Position numbers and translations under genes: made by a program. A stretch of 64,000 bases of DNA from a virus. This document shows positions 22,361-32,012 of this stretch, piece after piece; the first letter of the stretch is position 1, and the number at the start of each line of letters is the position of its first letter. The stretch is taken from IMG/VR virus record IMGVR_UViG_3300017527_001322, positions 1 to 64,000 of that record. The stretch is one strand, 5' to 3'. A model generated the notes under the pieces. It was not told the origin of the DNA. It saw only the letters and a program-made list of their open reading frames with translations, and searched no databases.

Positions 22361-24042
22361 CACGGCCTCCAAATCATAGGCTCAAAGTCACGCTCGAACG
22401 GGTCTTCTATCTCAAACTCCAGGGCCTGGGCCTGCGCAGCCCAGATATCAGCCTCGCTCAGAGTAGAGGTCTTGGGCACAATTCGCCCATCCGAGTACAC
22501 CACAACCTCGTCGACCCAGCTATCCCTAATGTCCAAAAAGGGCGAATCATACGGCGTGCTGGAAACCACATAGTCCATATCTCGGAAAATCGCTGGCTGG
22601 ACCGCCCATGGATTCACCGGCTCAGTGTCAGCCAGCTTGGTGTAGATTTTCCCGCTCCGAATGTAGTACCATGGAGTAAATCCAACCTGGTCAAGGTTCA
22701 GGCGCCTATCAGTTGTCACGTAGGCCCGGTAGTTGTTTTGCGATGCGTCACCCAGCACAACGTTATTCATGATTTCGTCCCAGGCCCTGGAATCCATCGA
22801 CGGTTTCATGTTCACCTGGGTTGTGTTTAGCGCCAGCCTCCCTCGGCGAAGATACTGGCAGTCACCGGCGCCTTCGTCAGTCCCGCCATGAAGAGGAGCA
22901 AGGCCGGCAGTGGTACCTACCATGTCTTCAATCCATTCGTAAAGATTGCCAGTGCTGTTGTCCCCATGCTTGACGTACATCCAGTTGGCTGTGTGGACAT
23001 AGCCAAGGACGGTCACTCGCAACTCAGACCTTGTCGATTGGCCAATAGCCATCGCCCGAGGCCAAGAATCCTTGGTGAGCTTGAGTTGCGACTGGGCATA
23101 GTTATCAGCAGCCACCTTTGGCAAGTTATCAGATGTGAGACGGAGCTCCTTCTTGCCATATTTCGCAATGGAATTCTTTATGTTTCCACTGTCATCAATG
23201 AGGTCTGTGTGTTCATCAGTCTCGAACACAGAGGGGCCCCACTCCAACACCTCCGCATCGTCAAAGTATGCAGCCTGGCCTGACTGTGGGCCGCCATAGC
23301 AATAGAGAAGAATCTCCCCGCCTGATGGCCCAAACACCGGAGCGTATGTCACCTGCCCCCAGGTCGTGCCAGAGGTGACGCTAGAGGGCTTGATAATCCA
23401 GTCGGAGTCATTTGGGTCCCTAATCCCAAACCTGGCCGGGCCAGCCTCACCACCCGCCCCGCCCCGGCACCATATGGAGACCTGATAAACTCCACCACCG
23501 GACACATTGATGTTCTGTCGCAAGAAATTGCTCTGGTCATGCCCGTCATCTAGGCTGCCGGAACCAGTCACTTTCGCTGACCAGGTCCCGGGGTCTGTGT
23601 GGTCTGTCACCTCCTCTGTGGCAGAAACCGTACCTTCCGAATACCAACCAGACAGGTTCCCCTCTTCAAAGTCATGATTGCTGACCATATTGTCCCCACC
23701 ATACGCCATTTCAGTATAAGTGGTTGACACAGAATTGAACATGTCGTCGAGGGAAACCCGCCGCCTGACACCGTAATGGTTCAGGTCCATCTCAAAGACC
23801 ATCCCCTCCCAGGTGGTCATGCCGCCAGCACGCTCCACTACATGAGAGCCGAGCCAAGTATAGAAATAGTCCAACTTCTCCTCGTCAGTGCCCTCAACAG
23901 TGAAGGTCCCCTTCCAGAATCCACCGTTCGCTCTTGTGGAGCGCTTCCAGTCCCTGGCTTTGGTGGTCAGGCTTGTAAAAGTCCTTGTCCCACCAGTCAG
24001 GCCCAGGATGTTTGGGAAGAGCATCAGGTCGTAATTGTACAT
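22360..24042 (-). CDS. tail tip protein with carbohydrate-binding-like insert (560 aa)
   Basis: N-terminal about 110 residues and C-terminal part look like distal-tail/hub material (FPNILGLTGGTRTFTSL start). Between residues about 115 and 270 lies a jelly-roll insert beginning NMVSNHDFEEGNLSGWYS, the hallmark start of CBM4/9-like or related carbohydrate-binding modules. The insert would help hold the phage on surface glycans. Shine-Dalgarno TAGGAG upstream of ATG 24042. Confidence 0.75.
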   Translation of the reverse strand: MYNYDLMLFPNILGLTGGTRTFTSLTTKARDWKRSTRANGGFWKGTFTVEGTDEEKLDYFYTWLGSHVVERAGGMTTWEGMVFEMDLNHYGVRRRVSLDDMFNSVSTTYTEMAYGGDNMVSNHDFEEGNLSGWYSEGTVSATEEVTDHTDPGTWSAKVTGSGSLDDGHDQSNFLRQNINVSGGGVYQVSIWCRGGAGGEAGPARFGIRDPNDSDWIIKPSSVTSGTTWGQVTYAPVFGPSGGEILLYCYGGPQSGQAAYFDDAEVLEWGPSVFETDEHTDLIDDSGNIKNSIAKYGKKELRLTSDNLPKVAADNYAQSQLKLTKDSWPRAMAIGQSTRSELRVTVLGYVHTANWMYVKHGDNSTGNLYEWIEDMVGTTAGLAPLHGGTDEGAGDCQYLRRGRLALNTTQVNMKPSMDSRAWDEIMNNVVLGDASQNNYRAYVTTDRRLNLDQVGFTPWYYIRSGKIYTKLADTEPVNPWAVQPAIFRDMDYVVSSTPYDSPFLDIRDSWVDEVVVYSDGRIVPKTSTLSEADIWAAQAQALEFEIEDPFERDFEPMIWRP

Positions 24043-24048
24043 AGTCTC

Positions 24049-25425
24049 CTACCTGTAAGAAGTCCAGCGAGATTGGTATGTGGCCGCCAGGGTGACCGTC
24101 TCCCCTGCGACGTGAGAGCTCGCACCTTGGCCAGCGAACACAAAGACCCCGCCTTCAACAGGTAGCCGCCAATTCCTCGCAGCTATACTTGGACCCTCGT
24201 AGACATTGGCAGGAGATGGCTGGGTGCCGGCTGAAATAAGCGTCCCTCCCTCAAGGGTCTGAACATTGGCTATGTTGCCACTACCGATTACCGCATCGGT
24301 GAGATACAGCATCCGCTCGCTTGGTATCATCACCAACTCTTCTATGTAGAGGGTCCCAGAGCCAGTTATCAACTCAGCATAAAAGCTCAGCTGGAAAAGC
24401 CTGCACCAGGATGCAGTATAACCGGCACTGTAATGTGACCAGCCAGGAATCTGTATCTCGCCCACGGGCACGTACTTATAACTGCTGTTGTCAACAAAGA
24501 CCTCATTGTGAGGTATCTCATCATTGTAGCCGCTGTACACCTTTATGCCTGCAGTGCCGCCGCCGCTGATGTAGCTCCTGGCCAAAACGAGATAGCGCCC
24601 TGTTTGGTGGTCAAAGTCTGTGTGAGCACATACGTCGTCGACGGTCACGTAAAAACGCTTAATCAAACTGGCGTCATTGGCAAAATCTATCTCCGCAGCA
24701 CCACCAGAAAATGTGGTATCATCAGTGTCTTCCACGGTCCCATCATCGACATCCCAGACAGGCTCGAAGTTCGTGTGCCCATCGTATATCGGCCTGACCC
24801 CAAGCCAGGCCTCTGTCAGCGAGCCGGCAACGGTAAGGTCGGTAATTGTCGTGGTGGATATTCTGGCCGGAGCATTCCCGCCGACTGCAGTATAGGTTTG
24901 TGTGCCTCCCCCAGTACTGGTGGAACCAGTGAAAAGGCTGGCCGGAGACGCAGTAGGCTCCCAGAGCGGATGCCGAGACAGACTGAGCACTATCTTGGAC
25001 ACCTTGTTTCCATCACTGCCACCAGAGAGCATAGAATTAACACCCGGCATCGTTGGCATATAGAAGGAGCCCTCGTAAAGAAGGGTTCTCTTGGCCGTCT
25101 CTCCGTCAACATTCCACTCAAGCCACCAAGACTCGTTGAATGGCTCCGAATGGTTTTTCCTGATACCTTCGAGGGCATCGGCTATTGCATCCAGGCCAGA
25201 GCGAATATTGGCTGGGGTGTCAATGGCAACCAGTGTCATCGTTTCCACTACAATTTGGTAATTCTTGAAGTTCTGTACTGGGTTCATCGGGTCTTTGTAG
25301 CTATACTGGTTGTTCATCGCCGGAGTTCTTGTACGCCAAGAGCCCGGCTCAAGAATAAATGTCCCAGCCAGAAGGTCAACTGTGGTGCCCTGACTCTCAG
25401 TGGCAAGTCTCAGTACGTCGGCCAT
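24049..25425 (-). CDS. distal tail protein-like (458 aa)
   Basis: First gene after the tape measure, where siphoviruses keep the distal tail (Dit) protein. N-terminal part has a Dit-like pattern (LAGTFILEPGSWRTRTP, then KNYQIVVETMTLVA), followed by two beta-sandwich regions that could be carbohydrate-binding or insertion domains. Assignment rests on position plus fold impression. Confidence 0.7.
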   Translation of the reverse strand: MADVLRLATESQGTTVDLLAGTFILEPGSWRTRTPAMNNQYSYKDPMNPVQNFKNYQIVVETMTLVAIDTPANIRSGLDAIADALEGIRKNHSEPFNESWWLEWNVDGETAKRTLLYEGSFYMPTMPGVNSMLSGGSDGNKVSKIVLSLSRHPLWEPTASPASLFTGSTSTGGGTQTYTAVGGNAPARISTTTITDLTVAGSLTEAWLGVRPIYDGHTNFEPVWDVDDGTVEDTDDTTFSGGAAEIDFANDASLIKRFYVTVDDVCAHTDFDHQTGRYLVLARSYISGGGTAGIKVYSGYNDEIPHNEVFVDNSSYKYVPVGEIQIPGWSHYSAGYTASWCRLFQLSFYAELITGSGTLYIEELVMIPSERMLYLTDAVIGSGNIANVQTLEGGTLISAGTQPSPANVYEGPSIAARNWRLPVEGGVFVFAGQGASSHVAGETVTLAATYQSRWTSYR

Positions 25426-25426
25426 G

Positions 25427-28400
25427 CTAACCTCCCATAAAGGTGTTCAGGCGCTCTTCTCTTTGCTGCTCGACAATCGCCAGGGCCAGACCGGCAGCGC
25501 CGGCACTGTTGACATTCCAGTTGTGATACTCGGTATGTTGCACCTGCTGGCCTGGGTATTGACCTGCGCCTGGCAGGCCAGACATCTGCAGCGATGGCGT
25601 CAGGCTGCCCAGAGACCTATTCATAGACGCAGATAGAGCGCCAAACGAGTTCTCCCAGCCCATCTTCAGGCCGGCAACCCAGTTTGCAGACTCTTCGGCC
25701 ATGAGCTTTGAGGGCGAGTCGGACTTGAAGAAGTCCCTTATCCCCTGGATGATGCTGGGCAACTGGCCGACAACCCACTTGACAAAATTGTCCCACTCAT
25801 CCTCGATTCCTTGCTTGATGCCCTTGACAAAGTCCCCACCAAGGTCGACGAGCTTCTGTATCTCCCCCTCGACAGCAGAGGCAATGTCCCCAGGCATAGC
25901 CTTGAAAGCATCGATGATGTCATCTATCATGTCCGGGATGATGCTTTCGCCGATTAGCTCTTTGTAGAGACCCTCAAACAGCGCAATCGCATCAGCGACA
26001 AAGTCAATTATCGGCTGGATAGCCTCATCTATCGTGATGGACTCTTCGAGGTCACCCCAGAACAAGTCCCATAAGGCCTTGACTTCTTCAATTAGGGGTG
26101 AGCTCTCCCACCAGCCCTTGACTCCCTCCAGGAAAGAGTTCATTGCAGATTCACCAGCAGGACCCAGGTCTATGCCGGACTCGCCAGTGAACTGCTCATT
26201 TATTTTCTGGACAATCCCACTTGCAAATCCGGCAAACCACTCGCCAAGAGACTCCAGGGCCTCGTCTATTGTTATCCATTCGCCTATGCCGCCCCAGAAG
26301 AGTCGCCATGTAATCTTAACCTCTTCAAGAACCTTGTCCCAATCTATATTTATTGGCTCCAACTCAAGCGCAGCAATCTCAGATTGAAGAAGCGCCTCGG
26401 CTCCACTTATGAAATTCTTGATATGCGGTATAGCACTTTGCTCATCACTCGCTGTATCCACCAGGCTCTTCCAGAATTCATCACTCCAGCCTTCTGGGAA
26501 CACCTCATCCCAATTTATATCCGGGAGAGCCGTCAAGAAACCCTGCATACTTTGCCTTAGAGCCTCTTGCTGCTCCTCACCAGTTCCAAATCGGTCCTCC
26601 TCCCAGACACCACCGAGCTCTTCGAGCAACCATTTGTCTATTTTTGCGCCGAGATTGAGATGTTCCAGGTCCGGGTCGGCAAACACGGCAGCGAACCTCT
26701 CCCAGTCACCAGCAGCAGCTTCCATCATAGCGGCCAGCTTGGAAAGGTCTGCCTTGGCCAGGTCTGCCAGCGTTATTACGAGGTCGCCCAGAATGTCGCC
26801 GAAGGTTCCCAGGACTGAATTGCCCTCTGGAAGGTTGTCTAGGACATAATCAAATAGCACCTTGAGCGAATCTCCCATTCGCCCCAGAGAGTCGCCAATG
26901 GATGACAGTGAATCTGTTAAGTCGTCCTTGTTGTCAGTGAACCAGGCAACAATTTTCTCCCATGCCCCACCGATGACAACATCGTAGGCATTCTCTATGG
27001 CAGCCATGGCAGTATCGACGGCTGTCGCAAAGGCCCCCAACCCGTTCACGATATCGGTGGCAATCGCCTCCAGGTCTACGTCTGTCCCAAATAGGGCATT
27101 GATTGTTTCGGTGCCCCAGCCCAGGAGCTCCTTGGCGAGAGTCTCCAACTTGGGCTTTATCAGGGTCCAGATACCATCAAGCGCTTCACCGATTTTTGTC
27201 TTGATGGTGGGCCACAGTTCCTTGAATTCCTCGATTGCCCCTGCAACACCCTCATCCTGGAAGGCGGTGATGATGTCCCCGAAGAGGGCGGATATGGTAT
27301 TGAGAACACCGGCGACACCGCTCTCTTCAAAGTCATTGACAATGTCCTCGAAGAAGCCGGTGATTTTAGAGATGGCATCCTTGATGTCGTCTTCCCAAAT
27401 CACAGCGATGGCGCCGATGGCGGCACCGAGGCCAATCAGAAGCGCGATTGGCGATGCCAGGGCACTGGCAAGCGTGAGAAGTATGCCAATAATGGCTCCG
27501 CCGGCAAGGACGGCACCGACCCCCTTGAGCATCCCGGAGAATATGTCCCAGTTCTCATTTGCCCACTCCAGCGCATCTGTGAGCTTGGGCAAGATGTCAT
27601 TGGCCAGGTCCGTCAAGAACTCTGCAATCCCACCACCCTCTGACTCGGCGTCCAGGCCAAATAGGTTCTTGAAGAATTTGTATAGCTCTACTACAAATCC
27701 GGTTACGGCCTCACGGTCTAGGCCCATGGCCAGCAGCAGCTCCCTAAACCCGGCAGCTATGTTCAGGAAGAAGTCCTTGACATCGAGCTGCACGAGCTCG
27801 CCGAGGGCAACCATGAATGGCCCAAGAACCTTGGTCAGCTTCTCGCCGATTTCCGCAATCTTGCCTGACTCCAGCGCATTCCTCAGTTTGTCAAAGGCAA
27901 CGACCAGTATCTTGGACAGCTTGTCCAGGGTGGGGCCAAGAAGGTCTGCGCCGAGAAAGAAGAACAGGTCCTTCAGGTTATTGCGCATTCCGGTGAATGT
28001 CTGCGTCATGCGCTCCGCAGCGCCACCGAAGTATTTCTGGGTGTAGTCCTGGAACGCCTGGGCCAGGTCCTTGTAGTCTAGCTTGCCGGCCTTCATCTGG
28101 TCCCGAACCTGCTGGATGCTCATACCCAGCGTGTCTTCGAAGACAGCCGCCAGGTCAACACCAACCAGCTTGAGCTGCCGGAGGTTGATGTTGGTCAAGT
28201 CGCCGGCAATCACAGCCTGGGCAAGGTTATACTGCATCCTGTCCAACTGCTCGTTGTTCAGGCCAAGGGCGGCAGCCATGTCGGTGACTGATTCGGTCAT
28301 CCCAACAGCCTCACTGCTGGTGGCGCCGAGCGCCATGGCGAAACGGAATGTATCAGCTATCTGATTGAACTGGTACGGAGACAGCAGGGATAGGTCGCGC

Positions 28401-29005
28401 AACTGGTTCAGGAGCTCCAGCGCAGGGCCCTTGGCCTGCTCCAGCGCAACATTCAGGTCCATCTGATTTACCCTGACCTTCTCAGAGGTGGTTGCCCAGG
28501 AGCCCTCCTTGTCCTGTAGCTCCCCGATGCGTGCGCCGAGCTCGCCAAGGTTGTATTCCATCTCAGCCAAGTCTGCAGTGTGCCGCTTCACATCCAGGCG
28601 GTCCAGACCACCATCTGCCTGGGAAAGCTCAATAATTCTTTGCCTTGTCTCTTGAATTCTGGCGGCGAGCTGGTCGTAGTCCAGCATCTTTTTCTGGAGC
28701 TCTTTGCGCTCGCCCTTGGAGAGCTGGACCATTACCCTGGAGGTGACTAGTGCCTCATCTCCCCTGGCCATCTCCCTGGCCAGCAAGGTTTCGAGGGCGA
28801 TGGTAAGCTCCTGGAGCTGGGAGGCAGCGTCAATGCTCTCAAAGGCAATCTTGCCTATGCCTACAGCAACAAGACCGAGGCCGGCAGCGAGGGCTGCGAG
28901 AGAAATCCTGCCTAGAGTTTTCAGGCTTTTCCCTAGATTGTTTATCGTCTTGACGCCAGATTTGTCCTGGCCCTCAACGACAATTCTCAGAACATATTCA
29001 GCCAT
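25427..29005 (-). CDS. tail tape measure protein (1192 aa)
   Basis: Longest gene of the window. Residues 60-300 hold coiled coils and the conserved tape-measure core (LLSPYQFNQIADTFRFAMALG, then GMTESVTDMAAALG and AQAFQDYTQKYFGGAAERM). Several Gly/Ala-rich hydrophobic helices near residues 500-550 fit the membrane-active segment. At about 1.5 angstrom per residue the predicted tail is about 180 nm. ATG has AGGAG upstream. A long antisense frame in this gene is a shadow. Confidence 0.93.
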   Translation of the reverse strand: MAEYVLRIVVEGQDKSGVKTINNLGKSLKTLGRISLAALAAGLGLVAVGIGKIAFESIDAASQLQELTIALETLLAREMARGDEALVTSRVMVQLSKGERKELQKKMLDYDQLAARIQETRQRIIELSQADGGLDRLDVKRHTADLAEMEYNLGELGARIGELQDKEGSWATTSEKVRVNQMDLNVALEQAKGPALELLNQLRDLSLLSPYQFNQIADTFRFAMALGATSSEAVGMTESVTDMAAALGLNNEQLDRMQYNLAQAVIAGDLTNINLRQLKLVGVDLAAVFEDTLGMSIQQVRDQMKAGKLDYKDLAQAFQDYTQKYFGGAAERMTQTFTGMRNNLKDLFFFLGADLLGPTLDKLSKILVVAFDKLRNALESGKIAEIGEKLTKVLGPFMVALGELVQLDVKDFFLNIAAGFRELLLAMGLDREAVTGFVVELYKFFKNLFGLDAESEGGGIAEFLTDLANDILPKLTDALEWANENWDIFSGMLKGVGAVLAGGAIIGILLTLASALASPIALLIGLGAAIGAIAVIWEDDIKDAISKITGFFEDIVNDFEESGVAGVLNTISALFGDIITAFQDEGVAGAIEEFKELWPTIKTKIGEALDGIWTLIKPKLETLAKELLGWGTETINALFGTDVDLEAIATDIVNGLGAFATAVDTAMAAIENAYDVVIGGAWEKIVAWFTDNKDDLTDSLSSIGDSLGRMGDSLKVLFDYVLDNLPEGNSVLGTFGDILGDLVITLADLAKADLSKLAAMMEAAAGDWERFAAVFADPDLEHLNLGAKIDKWLLEELGGVWEEDRFGTGEEQQEALRQSMQGFLTALPDINWDEVFPEGWSDEFWKSLVDTASDEQSAIPHIKNFISGAEALLQSEIAALELEPINIDWDKVLEEVKITWRLFWGGIGEWITIDEALESLGEWFAGFASGIVQKINEQFTGESGIDLGPAGESAMNSFLEGVKGWWESSPLIEEVKALWDLFWGDLEESITIDEAIQPIIDFVADAIALFEGLYKELIGESIIPDMIDDIIDAFKAMPGDIASAVEGEIQKLVDLGGDFVKGIKQGIEDEWDNFVKWVVGQLPSIIQGIRDFFKSDSPSKLMAEESANWVAGLKMGWENSFGALSASMNRSLGSLTPSLQMSGLPGAGQYPGQQVQHTEYHNWNVNSAGAAGLALAIVEQQREERLNTFMGG

Positions 29006-29014
29006 GACTGGCTC

Positions 29015-29902
29015 CTATGAAAACGCCATCGCCACCCAGATTGCGCTGGGTAGCATAATCCTTGTCTCACGTGCCCTGACCATGGTCCAAGCAGCCAGGA
29101 CCCAGACCAACGCGAGCCATGATGTCTGCGCCAGAGGTGTGCCCCAGGTGGAAAGCGCCACGATAACGATGGCCACTGTCCACAGCAACGACATCATCAT
29201 GCCTGTGTCTCGTCTTTTCATCATCTGCTTCAGGTCACTGGCGTTGTAGACACCGGACGCAAGAATAGACACAATTCCAATCCAATAAAGCAAGAGTGGC
29301 GGCCTGTTTGCCTGGCCGCGCCATGCCCTAAGACGTATGACGCGACCTCCCCAGCGCTCATAGTATAGACCCGCTTTCCCCTGCCTTATATGCACAAGCC
29401 CCCAGACGACGACACCTGCCACTGTAGCCATAACGAGGGTTGGGCCGCCTACGAACAGAGCAATTACTGGAGCCAGCAGCACGGTTTCCTTGCTGAATGC
29501 CCACAGAGTTGCCCCAACCAAAGCCATGACCGGCTCACCGCTGAGAATCATAGCCACAGCGGCCACCTCTACATAGCAGTCCCAGTAGTCGAACTCAAAG
29601 GTGGCCGCCATGGCAATGGCGAAAACCAACAGGCCTGCACTGCTCACCAGTGGCTCTACAGCCAGAATGGCAAGCAGTATAAGCAAGGCTTTGATGGCAA
29701 GATACACCTGCAGCCGCACACGCCTCGGGATGGCCCACAGTAACCATGGAACAAGCACCCTGTAGCGCATCGGTGCGCTGGATGTGCGGGTCAGAACCCC
29801 CTGTATAGCACCGTAGCCATTGAAGGTTGTCCCGATGTTGCCCTGGCTGGCCCTGAATTCCAGAAGAGCCAGGACTGAGACCAGGAGGATTATACTCATC
29901 AT
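29015..29902 (-). CDS. polytopic membrane protein, GT-C glycosyltransferase-like (295 aa)
   Basis: Seven or more hydrophobic helices. The N-terminal MRYRVLVPWLLW resembles the RYRVLVPW segment of bacterial GT-C-type or DUF2029-like membrane glycosyltransferases, and EFDYWDCYVEV...FSKET recalls their acidic and (R/K)ET loops. It starts on the stop of the chaperone frameshift frame and ends just before the tape measure, an unusual place for a membrane enzyme. Its role may be to modify host surface sugars or lipid carriers, or to block superinfection; substrate unknown. It lacks the large C-terminal domain of full GT-C enzymes. Confidence 0.6.
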   Translation of the reverse strand: MMSIILLVSVLALLEFRASQGNIGTTFNGYGAIQGVLTRTSSAPMRYRVLVPWLLWAIPRRVRLQVYLAIKALLILLAILAVEPLVSSAGLLVFAIAMAATFEFDYWDCYVEVAAVAMILSGEPVMALVGATLWAFSKETVLLAPVIALFVGGPTLVMATVAGVVVWGLVHIRQGKAGLYYERWGGRVIRLRAWRGQANRPPLLLYWIGIVSILASGVYNASDLKQMMKRRDTGMMMSLLWTVAIVIVALSTWGTPLAQTSWLALVWVLAAWTMVRARETRIMLPSAIWVAMAFS

Positions 29903-30123
29903 CTCCCCCTGGCCCCAGCTCTCTGGCGCTCTAGTATCTCGCGCTTTTCACGCACGAAACCCTCCGCGCTTAGGAACTGCAGATGTTTAAGGACTGTGCT
30001 GAAGGGGACCTCCCGGAACTGCACCGGTGTGCAGTGGTATACATCCCGGCAGAACACGAATTCTATGTACTCGGTGGGCGGGGCACCGTGTCCCCAAAGG
30101 TACTCGATTACCCGCCCTCTGAG
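29899..30123 (-). CDS. tail assembly chaperone, frameshift extension (T part)
   Basis: Read by a -1 shift at the slippery heptamer 30129-30123, this frame adds 74 residues (RVIEYLWGHGAPPTEYIEFVFC...) to the first 80 of the upstream chaperone, making a 154-residue fusion. It has no good start of its own and ends in a basic helix. This is the gpG-gpT arrangement of lambda-like phages; the fusion coats the tape measure while the tube is built. The stop overlaps the start of the membrane protein gene. Confidence 0.85.
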   Translation of the reverse strand, partial: LRGRVIEYLWGHGAPPTEYIEFVFCRDVYHCTPVQFREVPFSTVLKHLQFLSAEGFVREKREILERQRAGARGR

Positions 30124-30362
30124 TTTCCCTCATCGTCCTCAAAGTTGACCGCTCCAGTGATAGCGGCGATGATGTCTTTTAGCTTGGTGATTGGCAACTC
30201 GCGAAAGTTGTCAACACCCTCGATGGTGGCCACCCTGTCGATGAGTCCGTAGAACGTACCGATGCCGCCAGGCTCAGACATACTCGCTGTCTGCTCCAGC
30301 GTCTCAAGGTCGCCAATGGTCATTTTGTCCAGGTCAACGTGAACGACGATTTCTTCAGGCAT
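30108..30362 (-). CDS. tail assembly chaperone (G part, 84 aa)
   Basis: Small acidic helical protein directly between the tail tube and tape measure genes, where lambda gpG-type chaperones sit. Its last codons contain G-GGA-AAC, a canonical X-XXY-YYZ slippery site, followed four codons later by the stop. The unshifted product ends in an Asp/Glu/Gly tail. Confidence 0.85.
   Translation of the reverse strand: MPEEIVVHVDLDKMTIGDLETLEQTASMSEPGGIGTFYGLIDRVATIEGVDNFRELPITKLKDIIAAITGAVNFEDDEGNSEGG
30123..30129 (-). promoter_or_regulatory. programmed -1 frameshift site GGGAAAC
   Basis: In the zero frame it reads GAG-GGA-AAC; slipping back one base on both codons gives access to the T frame, which stays open for 74 codons. 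The heptamer obeys the X-XXY-YYZ rule and is close to lambda's GGGAAAG. Confidence 0.85.
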
Positions 30363-30383
30363 TCATCCTCCGTTATTGGTCGA

Positions 30384-30845
30384 CTAGCTGATGGCTGTCT
30401 TGGTGACTGACTGCGTGCGGACAGTAAAACTGAACACAGTCGGGTCACCGGAGCCAGGGTCGGTCGAAGGCGGCAGGCAAGCCAACACCACACATACTCC
30501 CGTGGTGAACAGCCAGTCACCAGCCGTGCCCGTGTCAGGGGAGTACCGAACGTACAGGTCCCCTCCGCCAGCAGCCGTTTGCTGGGTCCAGATGGTGTCG
30601 AAGGGTGAGTTTGCATCCTCAGTGTAGAGGCCGACACATTCGAGCTCGTAGGGTTCCATCTTCCCTACGGTCGGAATGCCGGTTTCCCCGTCGTGAGTAT
30701 ACACCTCACCAGTCATGCGAGCACCACCGGATACATTTACCTGGAAGCCGTAACCAGAGATGTCGTCCCAATCGCTGTCGTTGGTCGAGATTTCGATTTT
30801 TCCAACAGCCATGGATACAGCTTCGGATGCGCTAACTTGCGCCAT
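30384..30845 (-). CDS. major tail tube protein (153 aa)
   Basis: Position between tail terminator and tail chaperones, size, and a beta-rich sequence (VGKIEISTNDSDWDDISGYG, then TGEVYTHDG) fit the phage tube fold. AGGAGGATACC precedes the ATG. Many copies would stack as hexamer rings. Confidence 0.75.
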   Translation of the reverse strand: MAQVSASEAVSMAVGKIEISTNDSDWDDISGYGFQVNVSGGARMTGEVYTHDGETGIPTVGKMEPYELECVGLYTEDANSPFDTIWTQQTAAGGGDLYVRYSPDTGTAGDWLFTTGVCVVLACLPPSTDPGSGDPTVFSFTVRTQSVTKTAIS

Positions 30846-30858
30846 GGTATCCTCCTAT

Positions 30859-31578
30859 TTATCGTACAGTAGGTGCTTTGTTTTTCCAGTCAGTTATCCT
30901 GTCCCATGCCAGAAAGTCCAATGCGCTGATGCCGAGCCTGCCGACCTGGTGGGCCGCCATCACAGAGAGGTCCACGTATGCCGGGAACCCCGCCTCGCCT
31001 AGCTTTCTGAAAAAGTACAGGTCCTCACCCCGGCCCCTACCCGCTTTCGGGTTGACTTTGAACCAGGGTGGCTCCATTGACTCTAGTACTACACGGTTGA
31101 TTAGTAGGCAGTGACCACCGGTAGCTGCCACTGGGAACAGTGCGTCGTCTGGCCGACTCCGCAACACTGCAGCTCCGTTCGTGTGTAGCTCCTTGTGATT
31201 GATGACCCACTCCCGGGTCTCATCCAGGGCCATTACGGCTTCCTGGGTGTCTGCCCACCGGTTATATACAACCGGAGTCGTTGGCTTACTGGCCGTAAAA
31301 CACAACGCTCCGACTACCGGCTCATCCCATTCCATCAAGCGCAGAAGAGTCTGCGGATGGAAAACTGCGTCCGAGTCCACGAAGAAGAGCCAATCGAAGC
31401 CCTCCTCCAGGAACTGATTGACCAGGTAATTCCTGGCCAAATCGACGGCCAGGCCGTGTGCCCGTCGAACCCAGTACTTACTCTTGGGGGCGACAAGCCC
31501 CAACAGGCTATCAAGATAGCCCCATTCAGGCGGACCTGCCGCCGGCGTGGCGAGCATAACGCTCCCAGGTTCCATCAT
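30859..31578 (-). CDS. GT-A-like glycosyltransferase in the tail operon (239 aa)
   Basis: RNYLVNQFLEEG, then DWLFFVDSDAVFHP with a DSD metal motif (68-70), a substrate loop ending in GGHCLLI, and GEDLYFFRKL near 184-193 form the usual GT-A order (nucleotide-sugar fold, DxD, acidic catalytic ED). No signal or membrane segment, so it acts in the cytoplasm. It overlaps the tail terminator by 4 bp and precedes the tube gene, so it is expressed with virion proteins; glycosylation of a virion protein is the simplest hypothesis. Confidence 0.8.
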   Translation of the reverse strand: MMEPGSVMLATPAAGPPEWGYLDSLLGLVAPKSKYWVRRAHGLAVDLARNYLVNQFLEEGFDWLFFVDSDAVFHPQTLLRLMEWDEPVVGALCFTASKPTTPVVYNRWADTQEAVMALDETREWVINHKELHTNGAAVLRSRPDDALFPVAATGGHCLLINRVVLESMEPPWFKVNPKAGRGRGEDLYFFRKLGEAGFPAYVDLSVMAAHQVGRLGISALDFLAWDRITDWKNKAPTVR

Positions 31579-32012
31579 CCTAGCACCTCCACGACCAACG
31601 GTATCAACTCCCTGATGTATGGAACCCCGCCAATCTTGACGTCAAAGACGGTCGAGACATCCTGGTAGCGGAGGTTGCGCCAGTTGGCAGTGTTGGCGTT
31701 GGCCTCCACCACCCCGGCTACCTCGGCCTCAATGTCATCGAGCCGGTCTTCAGCATCCTCTTCAGTGTAGGCGCCGTCAGCCGTCAGCGAGACAAAGACA
31801 TCCACCCAGATGTGCATTTCTGTGCCATGGCCAACCAGCGTGGCCTGCGGCCTGTTGGACCCACCGCTGTAAATCAGGACAACGGGGCTCTCACCCTCGA
31901 ATTCCTGATTCTGGAAGTCGTAGATAGACTGCACCAGCCTTGGGTCGCCATCGACCAGCGCTGTGGTAAGGAGCGTCCTCAATTGGCCCCTCGTATCTTT
32001 CCTGCTTATCAT
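31575..32012 (-). CDS. tail terminator-like protein (145 aa)
   Basis: N-terminal helix, then a VVLIYSG and MHIWVDVFVSL sheet and an acidic helix (EEDAEDRLDDIEAEVAGVV) match the tail-terminator/neck fold and its position after the HK97-gp10-like protein. It would close the tail tube at the head end. Confidence 0.7.
   Translation of the reverse strand: MISRKDTRGQLRTLLTTALVDGDPRLVQSIYDFQNQEFEGESPVVLIYSGGSNRPQATLVGHGTEMHIWVDVFVSLTADGAYTEEDAEDRLDDIEAEVAGVVEANANTANWRNLRYQDVSTVFDVKIGGVPYIRELIPLVVEVLG

Noticed and set aside
24508-25440. Plus-strand frame opposite the distal tail gene
   Set aside because: No ribosome-binding site and no domain; the opposite strand is an uninterrupted structural gene coupled to its neighbours.
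26997-28046. Long plus-strand frame opposite the tape measure gene
   Set aside because: Ser/Pro/Ala-rich text typical of an antisense shadow of Gly/Leu/Glu codons; the tape measure gene is certain.
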